This document shows positions 44,149 to 55,628 of a stretch of DNA of 64,000 nt, one piece after another (the first letter of the stretch is position 1; each line of letters opens with the position of its first letter). The stretch is from Fragum whitleyi (Eukaryota; Mollusca; Bivalvia; Cardiida; Cardiidae): the NCBI GenBank assembly GCA_948146395.1, contig OX411549.1, forward strand, positions 33,440,693 to 33,504,692. Reading direction: 5' to 3'. The notes below the pieces were generated by a model, which saw only the letters and a program-made list of their open reading frames with translations, was not told the origin of the DNA and did not search any database. A program made the position numbers and the translations under genes.

Positions 44149-44919
44149 TCAAAGGCCCGGTCCCACTGCAAAACGGACACAAAACGTATGCTAAGCGGAC
44201 ACGACGGAAGAGTGAAATTTCCATCCGGTCTCATGCGCTTGATAAAAAATGATAATAGTGGCAAAATTTGCGAAAACAGAACGGAAAATATCGCACGCGT
44301 AAAGTATGAAGCCGGGATGTTGGATGGATGTTCATCGGAAGCCCTGCGGAAAAGAACGGATGACAGCTCAGAAGAGGTTACCGGGTGTATTTGTGACGTA
44401 AACTTATAGCGGAAAGAGCGGATGCACAAAGCATTGGACGTATACACAACGTATGCTGAGCGGAAACAAAAGCGCGGATCATTAAATTGTACGTGAAGCG
44501 CACGCTTTCTTACTTAAATATCCGTGTTACTTCCCTTTTATAAACTTTTAGTATACTCAATAATTCCGCCCTGTGTACGTTTTCATCCAAAGCGGATAAG
44601 AGTTCCGAGGATGTCAAACGGATGGATTGAGGATACAGCGGAAGTATTGCGGATGCTATCGGATACGTAGCGTTTGTTCCTCGTATTGTTTCGCATTTCC
44701 ATCGTACATAGCGGAAAGTTTATCCGCTCTACAAGTTTTGTGCAACTCAAAACCTTATGCGCGGATGAAATCACAATGGAAGGACGCTCGAAGGACAGAG
44801 CGTATGCAAAGCGTATGTACATGGAAAGAAACAGATGCAAAGCGTCTTTTCAACGGATGTAAGGAATTTTATACGTTTTATATCCATAGTGCATCCGTTA
44901 GTGCAATGGGACCGGGCAT
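44149..44919. mobile_element. GGCCCGGTCCCACTGCA-ended element, 0.77 kb, CGGA-rich interior
   Basis: GGCCCGGTCCCACTGCA near 44156 is mirrored, with one mismatch, by TGCAATGGGACCGGGC near 44901-44916. The interior is higher in GC and full of CGGA/TCCG words (CGGACAC, GCGGATG, ACGGATG), often next to AACGTATGC. It gives overlapping open frames on both strands, none recognisable. It looks like a repeat-built non-autonomous element. The sequence composition differs sharply from its surroundings. Confidence 0.6.
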
Positions 44920-45080
44920 TTACGTACTAAAATATTTCATCATTTAAATAAAAAGATGCTATAACATTTGAAAATTTTAATGATTTCTAAGTGGGAAGTT
45001 AAAAACGGCATACAAGGCAAGCATGCCTAATAGATCCCTGAATGACACATTTCACTCAAAAATAGACCATTTTGGATCTT

Positions 45081-45142
45081 CATATCGATGGCTCATATAC
45101 ATATGGGCAGTTACAACTGGTTCGCACTGAGCCATCGATATG
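45081..45142. mobile_element. Foldback MITE, CATATCGATGGCTCA ends, copy 2
   Basis: Same ends as 4341-4426 but with a shorter centre (62 bp). It keeps CAGTTACAACTG in the middle. Confidence 0.65.
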
Positions 45143-46295
45143 CTCACCAAAATAGTGTTGATCCTTGTCACACTGCACAGGTTGATGCATGGCCGAAAAT
45201 CTTGAAATATACTCAGCGTCACAAGAAAGTTACCACCTATATTCCCAATTTCGTTAAACTTATTATTTATAGGAAAAACGCTTGAAAACAGCTTATCAAC
45301 ACAGTAGGGTGATTGTTATAACACATTCAGACCGATAATCATATCATAATATAATTGTCGCTCTGAAAATATTTCATAGGGTGACATCATTTGAAAATCC
45401 AAAGGTGTTTGACGTGGTACCTTTCTAGTGAGGATAAGTATATAATTCTTCATCTAAATGTAAAATAGAGGAACTATAGTTCCGCAAGAAAGAGTGAGGT
45501 CCAAGAAACCGTTATCTCATATCATTTTCAATGTAAAATTGATCTTTGATCACTCACTTGAAATTGCAGGTCTATATCTTGATGTGTATCCAAATGTTTA
45601 AAAACGACTTTGGTTGGCTTTTGCTTGATTTGTTGCTAATAAACTGTTTCTGCAGCTCTTATTTATCAGTGAAACAAATGTGTCAATGACACAGGCGATT
45701 TTTTTCTTGTCTTATTTTTATCATAAAGTCTTACTATTTTATAACATCGGAGAAAAAAAATCGGGTTATGAAACAATTGCCTTTTGTCAACTATCTTAAG
45801 TCTTAAAACCGCCAGCGAAACTCTAAAACTTCTCTGTAGTTGCGATATTTTGGAACTACGCCGATGGAACTTTTCCTGCCCGCTAATTTGACAATAATAG
45901 GTAATAAAACAAAAATTAGCGACATATGTCTTTATTAATTTTTAATCTTAATTCTTTGGTACCAATTGTCCAATTCAAAATCTATCAAAAGCCAAAACTC
46001 CAGATATTTTATCACGACGGTAAATCGACATGGTTCAATAACCACCTATACTCAATTGATACGAGTTTGCCCATATATTTACTTACGTTCGACTTATTTT
46101 ATAGTGGAAAAGAAGCCATATATTTAAATCAAATAATAGCTAGGGCTTCTTAAATTATCTGATTTAAAAGTAATGTTTTCTTAACGTAGATAAAAAAAGA
46201 CTTGCTATAAATCTTGAATTTCAACTTTCAAGGTTTCACGATTAGGTTTGACGCTGACAAAATCGGAATTTGTGTTTTTGGCAAATTAATCAAAA
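45143..46295. other. Upstream region of the SLC6 exon
   Basis: Contains family-G words near 45545-45585 (GATCTTTGATCACTCACTTG) and a GGAACTATAGTTCC palindrome at about 45470. CTATAAAT lies at about 46205, 90 bases before the ATG, a weak TATA candidate. No open frame here is convincing. Exons with the 5' UTR cannot be ruled out. Confidence 0.35.
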
Positions 46296-46473
46296 ATGGG
46301 CGAAAAAAGTGAAAAGCCCGTGGAAAACGGGGACGTAGATTCGAAGGATCCGGAATATAAGGAGCGCGAGACCTGGGGTTCCAAGTTCGATTTTCTGTTA
46401 GCCTGCATTGGATTTTCGGTTGGACTTGGCAACGTCTGGAGGTTTCCTTATCTATGCTATAAGAACGGGGGAG
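46296..46473 (+). CDS. First coding exon of an SLC6 Na+/Cl- dependent transporter
   Basis: The ATG at 46296 has a good context (A at -3, G at +4). The exon encodes an acidic/Lys-rich cytoplasmic N terminus (residues 1-25), then [10 protein letters not shown] and transmembrane helix 1 with [18 protein letters not shown]. This signature, with the unwound GLGN region that helps bind sodium and substrate, is specific to SLC6 transporters. Monoamine transporters carry Asp where this protein has Gly43 (VGLGN), so a GABA/taurine/creatine/betaine or glycine-type carrier is more likely. The exon ends at 46473 before GTAGGT (46474-46479). The next codon is split after its first base, as expected since the family continues GGG-A-F. 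The remaining exons were not found, so the gene is partial here and the substrate is unknown. Confidence 0.85.
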
Positions 46474-46479
46474 GTAGGT
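46474..46479 (+). promoter_or_regulatory. 5' splice donor of the SLC6 exon
   Basis: GGAG|GTAGGT, a near-consensus donor giving a phase 1 intron. Reading on through it gives a non-family sequence and a stop at 46530-46532. Confidence 0.8.
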
Positions 46480-47050
46480 CCAAATTTGCGTGTTTATTTG
46501 TTTTGTTTTTGTGTTGGTTTATTGTGATTTAACGCCGCTTAACAACAAAAATAGCTAGTTCAACTAGTCTTCACCGTTTTGTAATCGTTACATCTGGACA
46601 TTTTTTAATTTTAAATGTTATTGAATAGGTTTAACTGTTAAGCGCCAACTTTTAAATTTCCCATCTCGACGGCTGGAACACCTAACAATGGATTTCACCA
46701 ATAACACGAAACTGACAAATCTCGGCTTTTTATCGAAATAGAAAAAACAGATTAAAAGATTCTTTTGATTCGTTTACTTATTAAACTCCTTCATTTCGTG
46801 CCATTATTGTTGAAGTGTTGTTTTTTTGTTTTTGTTTGTTTGTTTGTTTGTTTGTTTTTTCTGAAACAGCGTAAAAGCATCTTCGCTAGCCAAGGAGGTC
46901 ACTCCGTTAATAACAGACGCTTAAGTTGTTTTATTTTCGTTGTCCAAAAATTTCGAGGATAAATGCATTTATTTAAATCAAAGAGCGTAGCCAGAGATCT
47001 GTTAATTGCAAGATCTTTTCTCCAACTCTAAAAGACATCAACTGCTCGAC
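46480..47050. other. Intron with SINE-A scrap and (GTTT)n
   Basis: A minus-strand SINE-A 3' fragment lies at about 46640-46720 (words GACGGCTGGAACACCTAACA). A GTTT tract lies at about 46833-46858. No acceptor-flanked coding exon was recognised. Confidence 0.45.
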
Positions 47051-47248
47051 ACCCGACGGCGGCACTCACTCATTCCGACTATTTGTCTCTCACCAATGGT
47101 TCAATAAATCGTAGACCTATGTGGGATGGTAGCTGGAGGCTAGGAAAGGATGTAATGGAGTACTGGTGTGAGATATACAACGAATCAGCGATATAGCTGA
47201 AAGATTGTTGAAAGCAGCGTAAACCCCCATTCAAACAAACAAAAGAAA
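47051..47248 (+). mobile_element. SINE-A, 3' two thirds
   Basis: GACGGCGGCACTCACTCATT, CACCAATGGTTCAATAAATC, GGCTAGGAAAGGATGTAATG and GCAGCGTAAACCCCCATTC plus AAACAAACAAA. The tRNA-type head upstream is unrecognisable. Confidence 0.7.
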
Positions 47249-47312
47249 CAACGGTACAGTTCTTTTCGGATATCTTACACATTACGGCATTTACTTGCAA
47301 GCTGAGGGCAAA

Positions 47313-47558
47313 TATTAGTCTATGCGTGACATTTCCAGCCATTTCACATGTACGCAACGTTAAGACTCTGATCAGCCTGTGGAGCCACACATTCTGATCA
47401 GAGTTTTCACTTTGCGCTCATTATGTGTTTATGGACCTAAAATTGCTGCTCACAGCCCAAGATTAAACTTAATGCACTGTGTGATAGTCAAGGTAGTTCA
47501 AACGTCTGTTTTTCACGCACACATGAGATTGTTGGGAATGTCAGAAACAGGCTCATTT
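47313..47558 (+). mobile_element. MITE family E, copy 2
   Basis: ATTAGTCTATGCGTGACATT starts it and GTCAGAAACAGGCTCATTT ends it. A CTCTGATCAG...CTGATCAGAG hairpin is in the middle. Confidence 0.65.
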
Positions 47559-47998
47559 GTTTTCTGTCGCTTGAGAAAAACTTTTGTCTTTACAATGAAA
47601 GAAACATCGTATATATGCGACACATTAAGATTTCTGTTTGTTCAATTCAAATAGTATATAGATATGAGACAAAGATGGGAACAGTTTCGCTTTGGATTAT
47701 AAATGTTGGTTACCAGCTGAAAAAAATCATTGAATTAAGAAATTGAAATGCGCTGAAACCCGGTACAAAGTATACATAGGTCTTTAGTTATACGCAAAGC
47801 CTCAATCTCAACAGTTGGTGCTGTAAAAAACAAAAAGGAACATATTTCTAATAAAATGAATCCAAAGTTATCCCCGATGATAATAGGTATGGATTGCTCT
47901 ATTTGAATTGAGCATGCAAACACAGATTTTGAAAAAAAACATGTGAGCCGTAAGTCGAAAAGAACCATCTTTGCAAACAAACTTTTAACCGATCGGTG

Positions 47999-48126
47999 TA
48001 GCTAGGAAAGGATGTAATGGTAGTTCTGGTGTGAGAAATATGAGGAATCCATTGTTAGGCGCTCCAGCCGCCGCGAATTAACTGAAAGATTGTTGAAAGT
48101 GGCGTTAAACCCCATCCAATCAATCG
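47999..48126 (+). mobile_element. SINE-A, 3' half
   Basis: GCTAGGAAAGGATGTAATGG, GGAATCCATTGTTAGGCGCT and GTGGCGTTAAACCCCATCC then AATCAATCG. The tail type differs from the AAACAAAC tail of other copies. Confidence 0.7.
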
Positions 48127-48539
48127 ATTGAAATAGTTCGATTCTATTCAGGCTTTGTAATCAGCGCAGTCTGAAAAGGGTCGACATACTATGCACAACC
48201 CAGATATTCCCTTTTCGTCTGACGGTGCGCATATTTATTCATATTTTATGATAATGACAGTGGTTGTGACCAATATGTGAGTATACCATGCCTCTTACAC
48301 CTTCATTGCGATCGCAATGCCTAGGGTCATTATATAAATGTCATACTCAGTCGAGATATAAGTAAGAAAAACTGTCATCGGTGTTTCACCTATATCAAAC
48401 CCCGTGCTATGGAACTCAAGTTTTGGTCCGCCTTGAGACCAATGTCTGAGTTTACCACTCCGCGAAGGCTACCCAAAAGCCTCGATTCATTATTCCAAAC
48501 CCAGCCGAGATATGAAAAAGAAACTACTGTATAGATTCA

Positions 48540-48625
48540 CAAGTTTAAGTGAGTGATCAAAGGTCATTTTTGTCTATACCTGTATGGACAATATTGACCT
48601 TTGATCACCCACTCTAAATTGCGGA
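48540..48625. repeat. Family G hairpin
   Basis: AAGTGAGTGATCAAAGGTCA pairs with TGACCTTTGATCACCCACT across a TATACCTGTATGGACA loop. Fragments with the same words occur near 10343, 45545 and, by the CCGTTATAGTTCCGCAA word, near 62510. Confidence 0.6.
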
Positions 48626-49245
48626 ACTATAATCGGCATTAAACCATAACGGTATATCAAACCCCTTCTTCGCGAACTCTAGTTTGAGAAATCTATAAAG
48701 CCCTAATTTAAAGCATAAATCTGCGGTTCAGGGGTTAGAATAGCGCTAGACAAAACCTCACAAAGAATCACAAAAAAGACTTGTAAACGTCTGTTTACAT
48801 TGAAAAGAACCTGTCTACCTCAAAAGAAGAAATATACGCAAAGTGTATTTGCACAAAGAAGGAAATGTAAATGTTCGAGTTGTTTGGGTTTATTGAAAGA
48901 ATATTTATAGACTTGGGTAACGGATTAAATCAAACCCTGCACTAGAATATCGTTCATCCGAGTTCGTATTTTTTTTTACTACGAATTCGTTACTTTTAAA
49001 TGAATTCCCGGGTTTGAAAATATATTGATATTACCAACTTGAAGACGTTTCTAATAAGAGAGATTGCAAGTGCCTTGTTGTTGTCTTCGTTGGCGTCGTG
49101 GTCGTTGTCGTACGAAAAATGTGTAATACTGTCATACCCCTTGTACATGTATTACAGCAGACATTCAATTGAAACTTGGATTACGAATTTGCTATCAAGG
49201 GTCAACATACATTGTATTGTATCAAGGGGAATATTACTATAGGTA
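48626..49245. other. Intergenic or intron, nothing identified
   Basis: The 49039-49242 frame has no recognisable features. Two AATTCG words and an ATACTACGAATTC palindrome-like stretch occur near 48970. Confidence 0.3.
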
Positions 49246-49540
49246 GATTTTGCGCGGTGAGCCGTGAAATCAACTTTTTACTGTTAGATTCTCGTGCCAT
49301 TTGTCCGAAAAAGATAATACAGGTTAAAATAACACATTAAAAAGTTTAAAATTTACCTTTTAAACAAACTTTATTGCTTGTCTTAAAACGCAAGGTTCAC
49401 TCAAACATGTTCTTTCATAATTGCAGTGAAAGGAGCAGATTAAATTCCTTTCATTTACTTTTTAATTATACCCGATTTACCTATCTAAATAGACTCAGCG
49501 CCTACGTCAGAGCTCAGTTTTGAAAATACACCTATAATTG
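49246..49540 (+). repeat. Dispersed repeat H, copy 1
   Basis: TTTTGCGCGGTGAGCCGTGAAATC, CTTTTAAACAAACTTTATTG, CTTTCATAATTGCAGTG and CTACGTCAGAGCTCAGTTTT appear in the same order and spacing as at 55629-55920. The first word is shown only in part of its 24 bases of homology (TTTTGCGC, GAGCC, TGAAATC). Confidence 0.65.
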
Positions 49541-49726
49541 CATCTTTTATTCGAATCATGTCTCTTTTTTTCCTTTTTTTTCTACAACAATCACTCATCA
49601 GCCGTGTGTAAGAACCCATTTGCTGTGCTATTGTTAACACAAGTAACGCTAGATTTCTGCTTAATAGAAGTTATTTTCCTTACAGTCAAGTTCATCTTTA
49701 AAGCCTTATGTTGGAAGTTTTTTTTA

Positions 49727-49895
49727 TTTTGTTTGTTTGTTTGTTTGTTTGTTTGTTTGTTTGTTTGTTTGTTTGTTTGTTTGTTTGTTTGTTTGTTTGT
49801 TTGTTTGTCTGTTTGTTCGTTCGTTCGTTCGTTCGTTCGTTCGCTGGTTTGGTTGGTTGGTTTAGTTTTGTTTGTTTTGTTTGTTTTGTTTGTTT
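49727..49895. repeat. (GTTT)n microsatellite with (GTTC) and (GGTT) variants
   Basis: About 20 GTTT units, then GTTC units, then GGTTGGTT and GTTTTGTTT. The two long Phe/Val/Leu/Cys-rich frames across it are artefacts of the repeat. Confidence 0.9.
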
Positions 49896-50580
49896 TTTGC
49901 TTTAGTGAAAGATTGGCATCTACAAAAAATTATTGGATTTGCGAAAAAATGAGGTAATTGGTTAAACTGACAATTTCATTTCGAAAATTCAGTCCTTTAG
50001 CAAAAGGTTAAACTTCAGATTCATAAGATTTGTTTCAATGTGCTGAATGGTTCAGTGGTCTTTAAATAAGTTACACGAAAATGATTAATTCACTTTTAAA
50101 CTTTTCACCCCGATTTTAAATTGGCTCTCACTTTTCTTTTCGTCATTTTACTTTTTTAAGGTCCACTGCACATTGTATTTATAAATAACATGTGACATTC
50201 CAACAAAAGCCCAAGATTTGGAAAGTTAGCACAAAACTATTTTTTGGGAAAAGTAAAATGTGCTTATTGTACATAATATCCATTTTTCCAACAAACTTCT
50301 CAACGAATAACGACATCTTTCTATATTAAAATGTATATTTAAAAGTTTTCTTCAGCCTATTTGAATAAGATCATAAGTGAAATTTCTTTGATGTTTTCGA
50401 CTTGACATCATGAGTAAACCTGTGTTTCAAAATATATAATCGCTAGCGCACCGTGATGACGCCGTAAATATTTAAAATTAAAAGTTTCAATATTGAGTTG
50501 TCAAAAAAAAAAGAATAAATCTGTGTTTCAAACTTATGGAGGTCGCTTGCGCTTCGTTATCCTGAGCCCAGACGGACATC
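49896..50580. other. Intergenic or intron, nothing identified
   Basis: AT-rich, with no coding frame or repeat match until family B copy 5. Confidence 0.3.
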
Positions 50581-50714
50581 GGCCCTGCGTTCAGGATGGC
50601 CAAACGGTGAAAACAGTTTTTCAATTATACCCCGCTTTGCACGTGTACTTGCGCGCAAAGCAGGGTATAATTGGCAAACTGTATGCACCATTTGGTCATC
50701 CTGAACGCAGGGCA
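50581..50714. mobile_element. Foldback MITE family B, copy 5
   Basis: GGCCCTGCGTTCAGGATGGC opens it; GGTCATCCTGAACGCAGGGC closes it. The inner arms CAATTATACCCCGCTTTGCA and CAAAGCAGGGTATAATTG are nearly perfect. The turn is CGTGTACTTGCGCG. Best preserved with copy 2. Confidence 0.8.
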
Positions 50715-51091
50715 GGTAATTCATGGCACTTCACGAAATAGCATGTATTTCGGTGTGGACATGCTACTGTTCTAACTCTTGACATGCTATATAAAACATT
50801 AGCAAAACAGGCCTAAAAATCAAGGTACTTTAAGCACTGGTTGCACTAAATGTAAATCTATGAATATCTTCAAAACGGTAATTCTTTAACATTTTAAAAA
50901 GGGAAAACCAGGTGGTGTAGAATAAGATCGGACTTCGTATGTGTACAATCTGATCTTTGTTTATACCTCCTGCAAAGGCAGAAATATTCTGGTTCAGCAT
51001 GACAAAGGGTTTAGCATGGATTGGTGTTTAACTAATAAAAAATCAAAAGAAATCTAAGTATTTCTGAATAAAAAATTTCAACTTGCAAAAA

Positions 51092-51296
51092 TGTGACCCG
51101 TCAGACAGAAAGGGATCATCTAGGTTGTTCGTATAATGTCGACGCTAGTAAGACTGCGCGAATCAAGAATGATCAATTTTCTTTCGAATTAATAAAACCT
51201 TTGAAATGCGATCTCTGCACTGAAATCAAACCTTTTTTTCTCTTCAAATATTTATTTGACGGAATTCCCAGACGGTCCCTTTCTTGTGACTGCTCG
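51092..51296. mobile_element. MITE family D, copy 2
   Basis: TGTGACCCGTCAGACAGAAA opens, CCCAGACGGTCCCTTTCTTG closes. The interior GAATCAAGAATGATCAATTT and TTTGAAATGCGATCTCTGC match copy 1. Confidence 0.7.
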
Positions 51297-52359
51297 CATT
51301 TTTTTTTCTGGAAAAAAGTTTAAAGTCATTATATTACTGGTAATGTGCCGAAATCCTTCCGTGTCTATTTTGTGCCACAAAAACTTTAAAATTTCGACAC
51401 TAAACGGCAATATTTGACAACGTTTCACTTAAAAAATATACCGTTCGCAAATATGTGCGTGATAATAGTTTGCGTAACGTCTAAGCTATCACAGCTTTGA
51501 CATGAGGTTATTTTCAGTTCAGGAGAGTGCGGAGTTGCTTCTATAAGAAGTGGTTATAATTTCTTTTTAAAAAAAAAACAATCACCTTACAGTTTTACAA
51601 CAAATTTAATTATTATTTTTTTTTACAGTTACGTATGAGATATCAACCGATCATTGAACGAAGGGTTGGTCGTATAATAGGGCAATAGACAGATTTCAGC
51701 TGAATTCTAATTTTATAAATAAAGTTTAATAGAATTTTACCCTTGTACGAGCGTTGTCCGAAAAAGTCACGAACTTTTTAGATATATAGGATATTTCATG
51801 AGATTTTATTTGAGATAAGTTGATCATAACCGAGTCTAGAATTGAAAAGTTGTTAAACTCGCCTTGTCGAGCTAAATAACTTTTCTATCCTAGACGATGT
51901 TAAGATCAGTATTTCTCAAACAAAATCGAGTAACGGATTCTTTTCTCATATAAACATCATTTTGTGCATTAAAAAACCAATTTTTGAAACGTTCTAATGA
52001 CAAAAATAACGCGAAAACGTGCGAAAAGTGACGTCGTGATGACGTCATTTAGAATGTGATCTTACACATGTGTAACACAAGGATATCTCTAATGGATGTT
52101 CGTTAAAGACAATGGGAGCTAGGGCCTATATGAGAAAACGTATATCCCAACGACAGACGATAATAAAATTCACAAGTCATGTAGATAACCTCTCTTTCGT
52201 TAACAAGCATAAAAACGCAGTTAACTGTCGGTACTGCGCAGAATAGCATCTTTGACGCTCCATTTAATTGTGACAAATGTTCTTCGAAGATACCTAGATT
52301 TAGTACTTCTTCTCTTCTCTAGATCAATAAAATTTTAGACTCTAAGTTATTACTAAATG
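51297..52359. other. Intergenic or intron with a large worn hairpin
   Basis: GTCTAGAATTGAAAAGTTGT pairs loosely with AACTTTTCTATCCTAGAC at 51833-51897, and further out GAGATAAGTTGATCATAAC pairs with GTTAAGATCAGTATTTCTC. CRE palindrome TGACGTCA stands at 52040-52047. No gene. Confidence 0.45.
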
Positions 52360-52453
52360 TTCAGTTAGGAACATCGTGAAATTGACAAGATGAAGAGACT
52401 TAGAATACTTTTGATCGGAAGGACAGTCCATTTCACGAAGTTACTAACTGTAT
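52360..52453. mobile_element. MITE family A, copy 9 (ends only)
   Basis: TCAGTTAGGAACATCGTGAA, then GACAAGATGAAGAGACTTAG, then CATTTCACGAAGTTACTAAC. Only about 94 bp remain, so almost the whole interior is deleted while both ends are kept. Confidence 0.7.
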
Positions 52454-54384
52454 CAGGTTCACGTGTAGTCTAAAAGCACTGACAGCATTAGCAATCTCAA
52501 TTTTAAAAGCGTTTCCGTGTATTATTGCTGACTGTAAATGTATTTGCTTTATATGATTGACAATCAAATTAAGAATGAATAGGTCTTGGAAAAAATAGTA
52601 TAACATAATACCAACCATATATTGGTTACATCGAGATATATCTCAAACCTTGTAAATCGAATATCGTATAAAGAAAAAACTATATTACTGTAACTGTCAA
52701 CATCGGTTTTTAATCCGATGTCATTAAAAAAAAAAAAAAACATTTGTAAATAATGAGCTGGCCCCTCAGGTTACATAGATACGTGTTAATTTATTCATAA
52801 AACAGCATGTTTTAATTTTACGTTTTCGTACATACATGTATGTATGCCGCCGGTCAAATAAACTCATTTTGAAGACTGAGGTAGAATAAAGAAATCGAAA
52901 AAAAAATGTCTTGTAAATTCAAATGCACAAACTTAAAGAGTTACAAATCTGAAGACTGTAAGACGTCACTTCAAATTTTTTTGATATCAAAACCTTTCCG
53001 AAGAGTACAGCAATATAATAAAAATATATACGACAAAATTGAATTGTGATACAATGTCCTGTGGTCCATAAATGTAAAACCTATGTGCGCTATTCATTTT
53101 TACGCAGTATAAGAGCCGTCATTTCTGCGCCATCATCCTTGCCGCATACGTATTTGCGTCAGACTTTATATTTGTTTTGTTTTTGTTCACGACAGTTTAC
53201 GTCTTTAAAAAATCACTGAAAACCGCATTCACTCCTACTGCCAATCCAATATGGACATGCATGAAGTTATGAAGGAGAGGTAGAGTAGCAGTCACGTGGA
53301 GATGATTTTAATGAGATTGGGGTTGTATTAGGGATAAGCCCATTTATAAAGCCATACAGAATGTACAAATCTTGACAAATGAAAGAAAAAATATTTATAC
53401 ATGTAATTAATTAGATACATGTACTGAGCAAAATGTCGTTCCGCAACCGAAACCTTGAAATTCTAGTGTAATTCTTGCTTGTGCAGGCTGAAGTTACGAG
53501 CTATTGGTCGCCGATCGGTGATAATTCGAGTTACTCGTCAAGAAGCAACTGCTCTCCTGTAAATGTACATGATTTATTTTTCATTAAAGTGATCGGATAC
53601 AGCAAAGGGCAATCAAGTAGGAATAACTAAATTTTTTTCTAGCACCAAATAAAATTTGAAATCCATTTTGAAAGCCAAAAGAAACCAACTAGAAAGTGCA
53701 AAAATACACCAACCTAGAGGACAAATCCAGGGTTTCTTTCTACATTTTTTTTTTTGCATTTGCATACAAGATTTATTTTCACATGTTCAAGGATTTTCTT
53801 ACGTAAATATTCAATATTGACAAATCAAAGGATGTTTATTTGTCTATCTGAAATACAGTTTGAAATATTTCATAAGCTAAGATACTTTAATTACGTTCAA
53901 AACATGGACCATTAACTGCAAAATGTTATTCAGGTAAAATACACTTAAATCTTGTCACTTGCTTAATTGAATGAATTTATAATTGCCTATTGCACCTCTC
54001 GATGTTTGAAATTTACTCCACATCCTATAAAATGATATAGATGAACAAAATCAGCGCTCTTTACACATTATAGTATTAGATCGGCAGTGGTGTTGGTTGT
54101 TGTTATTGCTGTAGCTGTTGTTGTTTTTGTTGTAGTAGTTGAATAAATTTCCACAGATATTTTTGCTCGGCAGTAACCTAATAAAACCTTATAGCTCATG
54201 TTTTTTTTTCTAAAGTAAAATATTTTCTCCTGAACAAAACCTTTTTGGTTGAAGTTGTAGGAGAAATTGAGCATACAATAATTATGACATTTCTACAATT
54301 CAAGAGCAGATAATTTGAAAACAACTTAAGTGGTTTGAATTTCAAAAATGCACTCATCTAGAGACCACAGAGAAACACAATAAC
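52454..54384. other. Intergenic or intron, low-information stretch
   Basis: Poly-A (52728-52740) and (GTT)/(GTA) runs (54085-54142). No repeat match to the rest of the window and no believable exon. The 1.9 kb is the longest stretch with nothing assigned. Confidence 0.35.
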
Positions 54385-54638
54385 AAAATTAGCCTATGTG
54401 TGACATTTCCAGCAATTTCACATGTACTCGTAGCATAAAATATTTTTAAACAGCCGAGACGACATTACAATTGCAACTAAGATATACGCTGCCTGCTCCA
54501 TGAAGGATTAAGACATTATCCACCTATTAATCGCATAGTGAAGACTCTGATTAGACTTTGCGGATGCAGAGGCTTGCCAGAGGCTTTGCTTTGCGCACAT
54601 GTGAAATTGTTGGAAACGCCACGCACAGGCTCAAATTT
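54385..54638 (+). mobile_element. MITE family E, copy 3
   Basis: AAAATTAGCCTATGTGTGAC opens; ACGCCACGCACAGGCTCAAA closes. The long inverted arms TTTCCAGCAATTTCACATGT and ACATGTGAAATTGTTGGAAA are well matched. Confidence 0.7.
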
Positions 54639-54970
54639 AATGCAATCCTCTTACTATTGCACGAAGAGTTGTGTGCACACAAAAGCACATACAAACTTTA
54701 AACTGTTTTGTTTTGTCAATGGCAGATGATTCAGGAGCAACTTGAACTGTTTAAACAATTTTGGTTTTGTGCAAAAAAAAGACACATACAGAGTCATCTC
54801 GGTATGATTCAGTTCAACCCCATCAAAACTGTATTTGAGGCTCAGAAAAGAAATATTGTGAATTTCGATCAATTCAAGGGCAATTAATTCAAGAAAAGCT
54901 GTAGCTATTCGACAATCGAAAGTCACATGCACAACTAGAAATCATAAAAATACAATTACAAATGTATAAC

Positions 54971-55054
54971 CTACCTTTAATTTCACCAAAAACTCGCTCC
55001 TCCAACTCAATTCAATTAATCAGGAAGTCAATTTCACTATGTTATTGGCTGTAG
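54971..55054 (-). mobile_element. MITE family A, copy 10 (one end)
   Basis: TTTAATTTCACCAAAAACTCGC-like start and GTCAATTTCACTATGTTATT end with the CTCGCTCC/ACTCAATTCAAT words of the left arm. Confidence 0.5.
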
Positions 55055-55277
55055 ATGCATGCCATCGATATAGCCTGAAGACGTTTGAAAATGTATAATT
55101 TTGAAACGTTTGCAAACGTTTTAGCATCATGCCATGATTAGACAGACCTCCCTACTTGTTATTTAAAGCATTACTAAAAGATACTGAATCGCGTCTTCGT
55201 CAATTTGACAAACTGATTTGTTGATGAGGAAAGAAAGAAAAGGAGCGAATAGAAATAATGGAAGCCGGCACAAACTG

Positions 55278-55390
55278 TCCTACGTTCAGGGTGACAAAAC
55301 GTTGCAAACTTTACCCAGCTTTGCATACAATGGCAAGTGCAAAGCGGGGTATAATTTGCAACCACTTGGCACCTTTTTGCAATCACAGAC
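55278..55390. mobile_element. Foldback MITE family B, copy 6 (worn)
   Basis: TCCTACGTTCAGGGTGACAA, then GCAAAGCGGGGTATAATTTG. The closing arm (CACTTGGCACCTTTTTGCAA) has lost the CCTGAACGCAGGGC word. Confidence 0.55.
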
Positions 55391-55628
55391 GCCGGTCTGG
55401 TTGTCAGATACATGTCGACACATTGTACTAGTATTCTGCGTTGTTATTGACCTGGGAGGGCGTGGCTTCACAGTGACGTAATTTGGCTAGCTTACTTATA
55501 AATAGTTTCAGCCCTTGTAAAAGTAAGTACATCGCTGGGTTACCAAGTCCTCGTTACTTTAGCTTATCAAAGCTGAAATTATGAGGGTTTGGTTACATCT
55601 GTACGATTTAGAGTATGTTGACTATAGC
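55391..55628. other. Intergenic or intron, nothing identified
   Basis: No repeat match or gene. Confidence 0.3.

Noticed and set aside
44131..44447. Facing frames of about 90-100 codons on both strands
   Set aside because: They result from the locally GC-rich, CGGA-repetitive interior of the 44149-44919 element, which lowers stop frequency.
49538..49957. 139-codon frame rich in CLFV repeats, resembling a membrane protein
   Set aside because: It is the translation of the (GTTT)n/(GTTC)n microsatellite; the repeated residues follow the repeat period.
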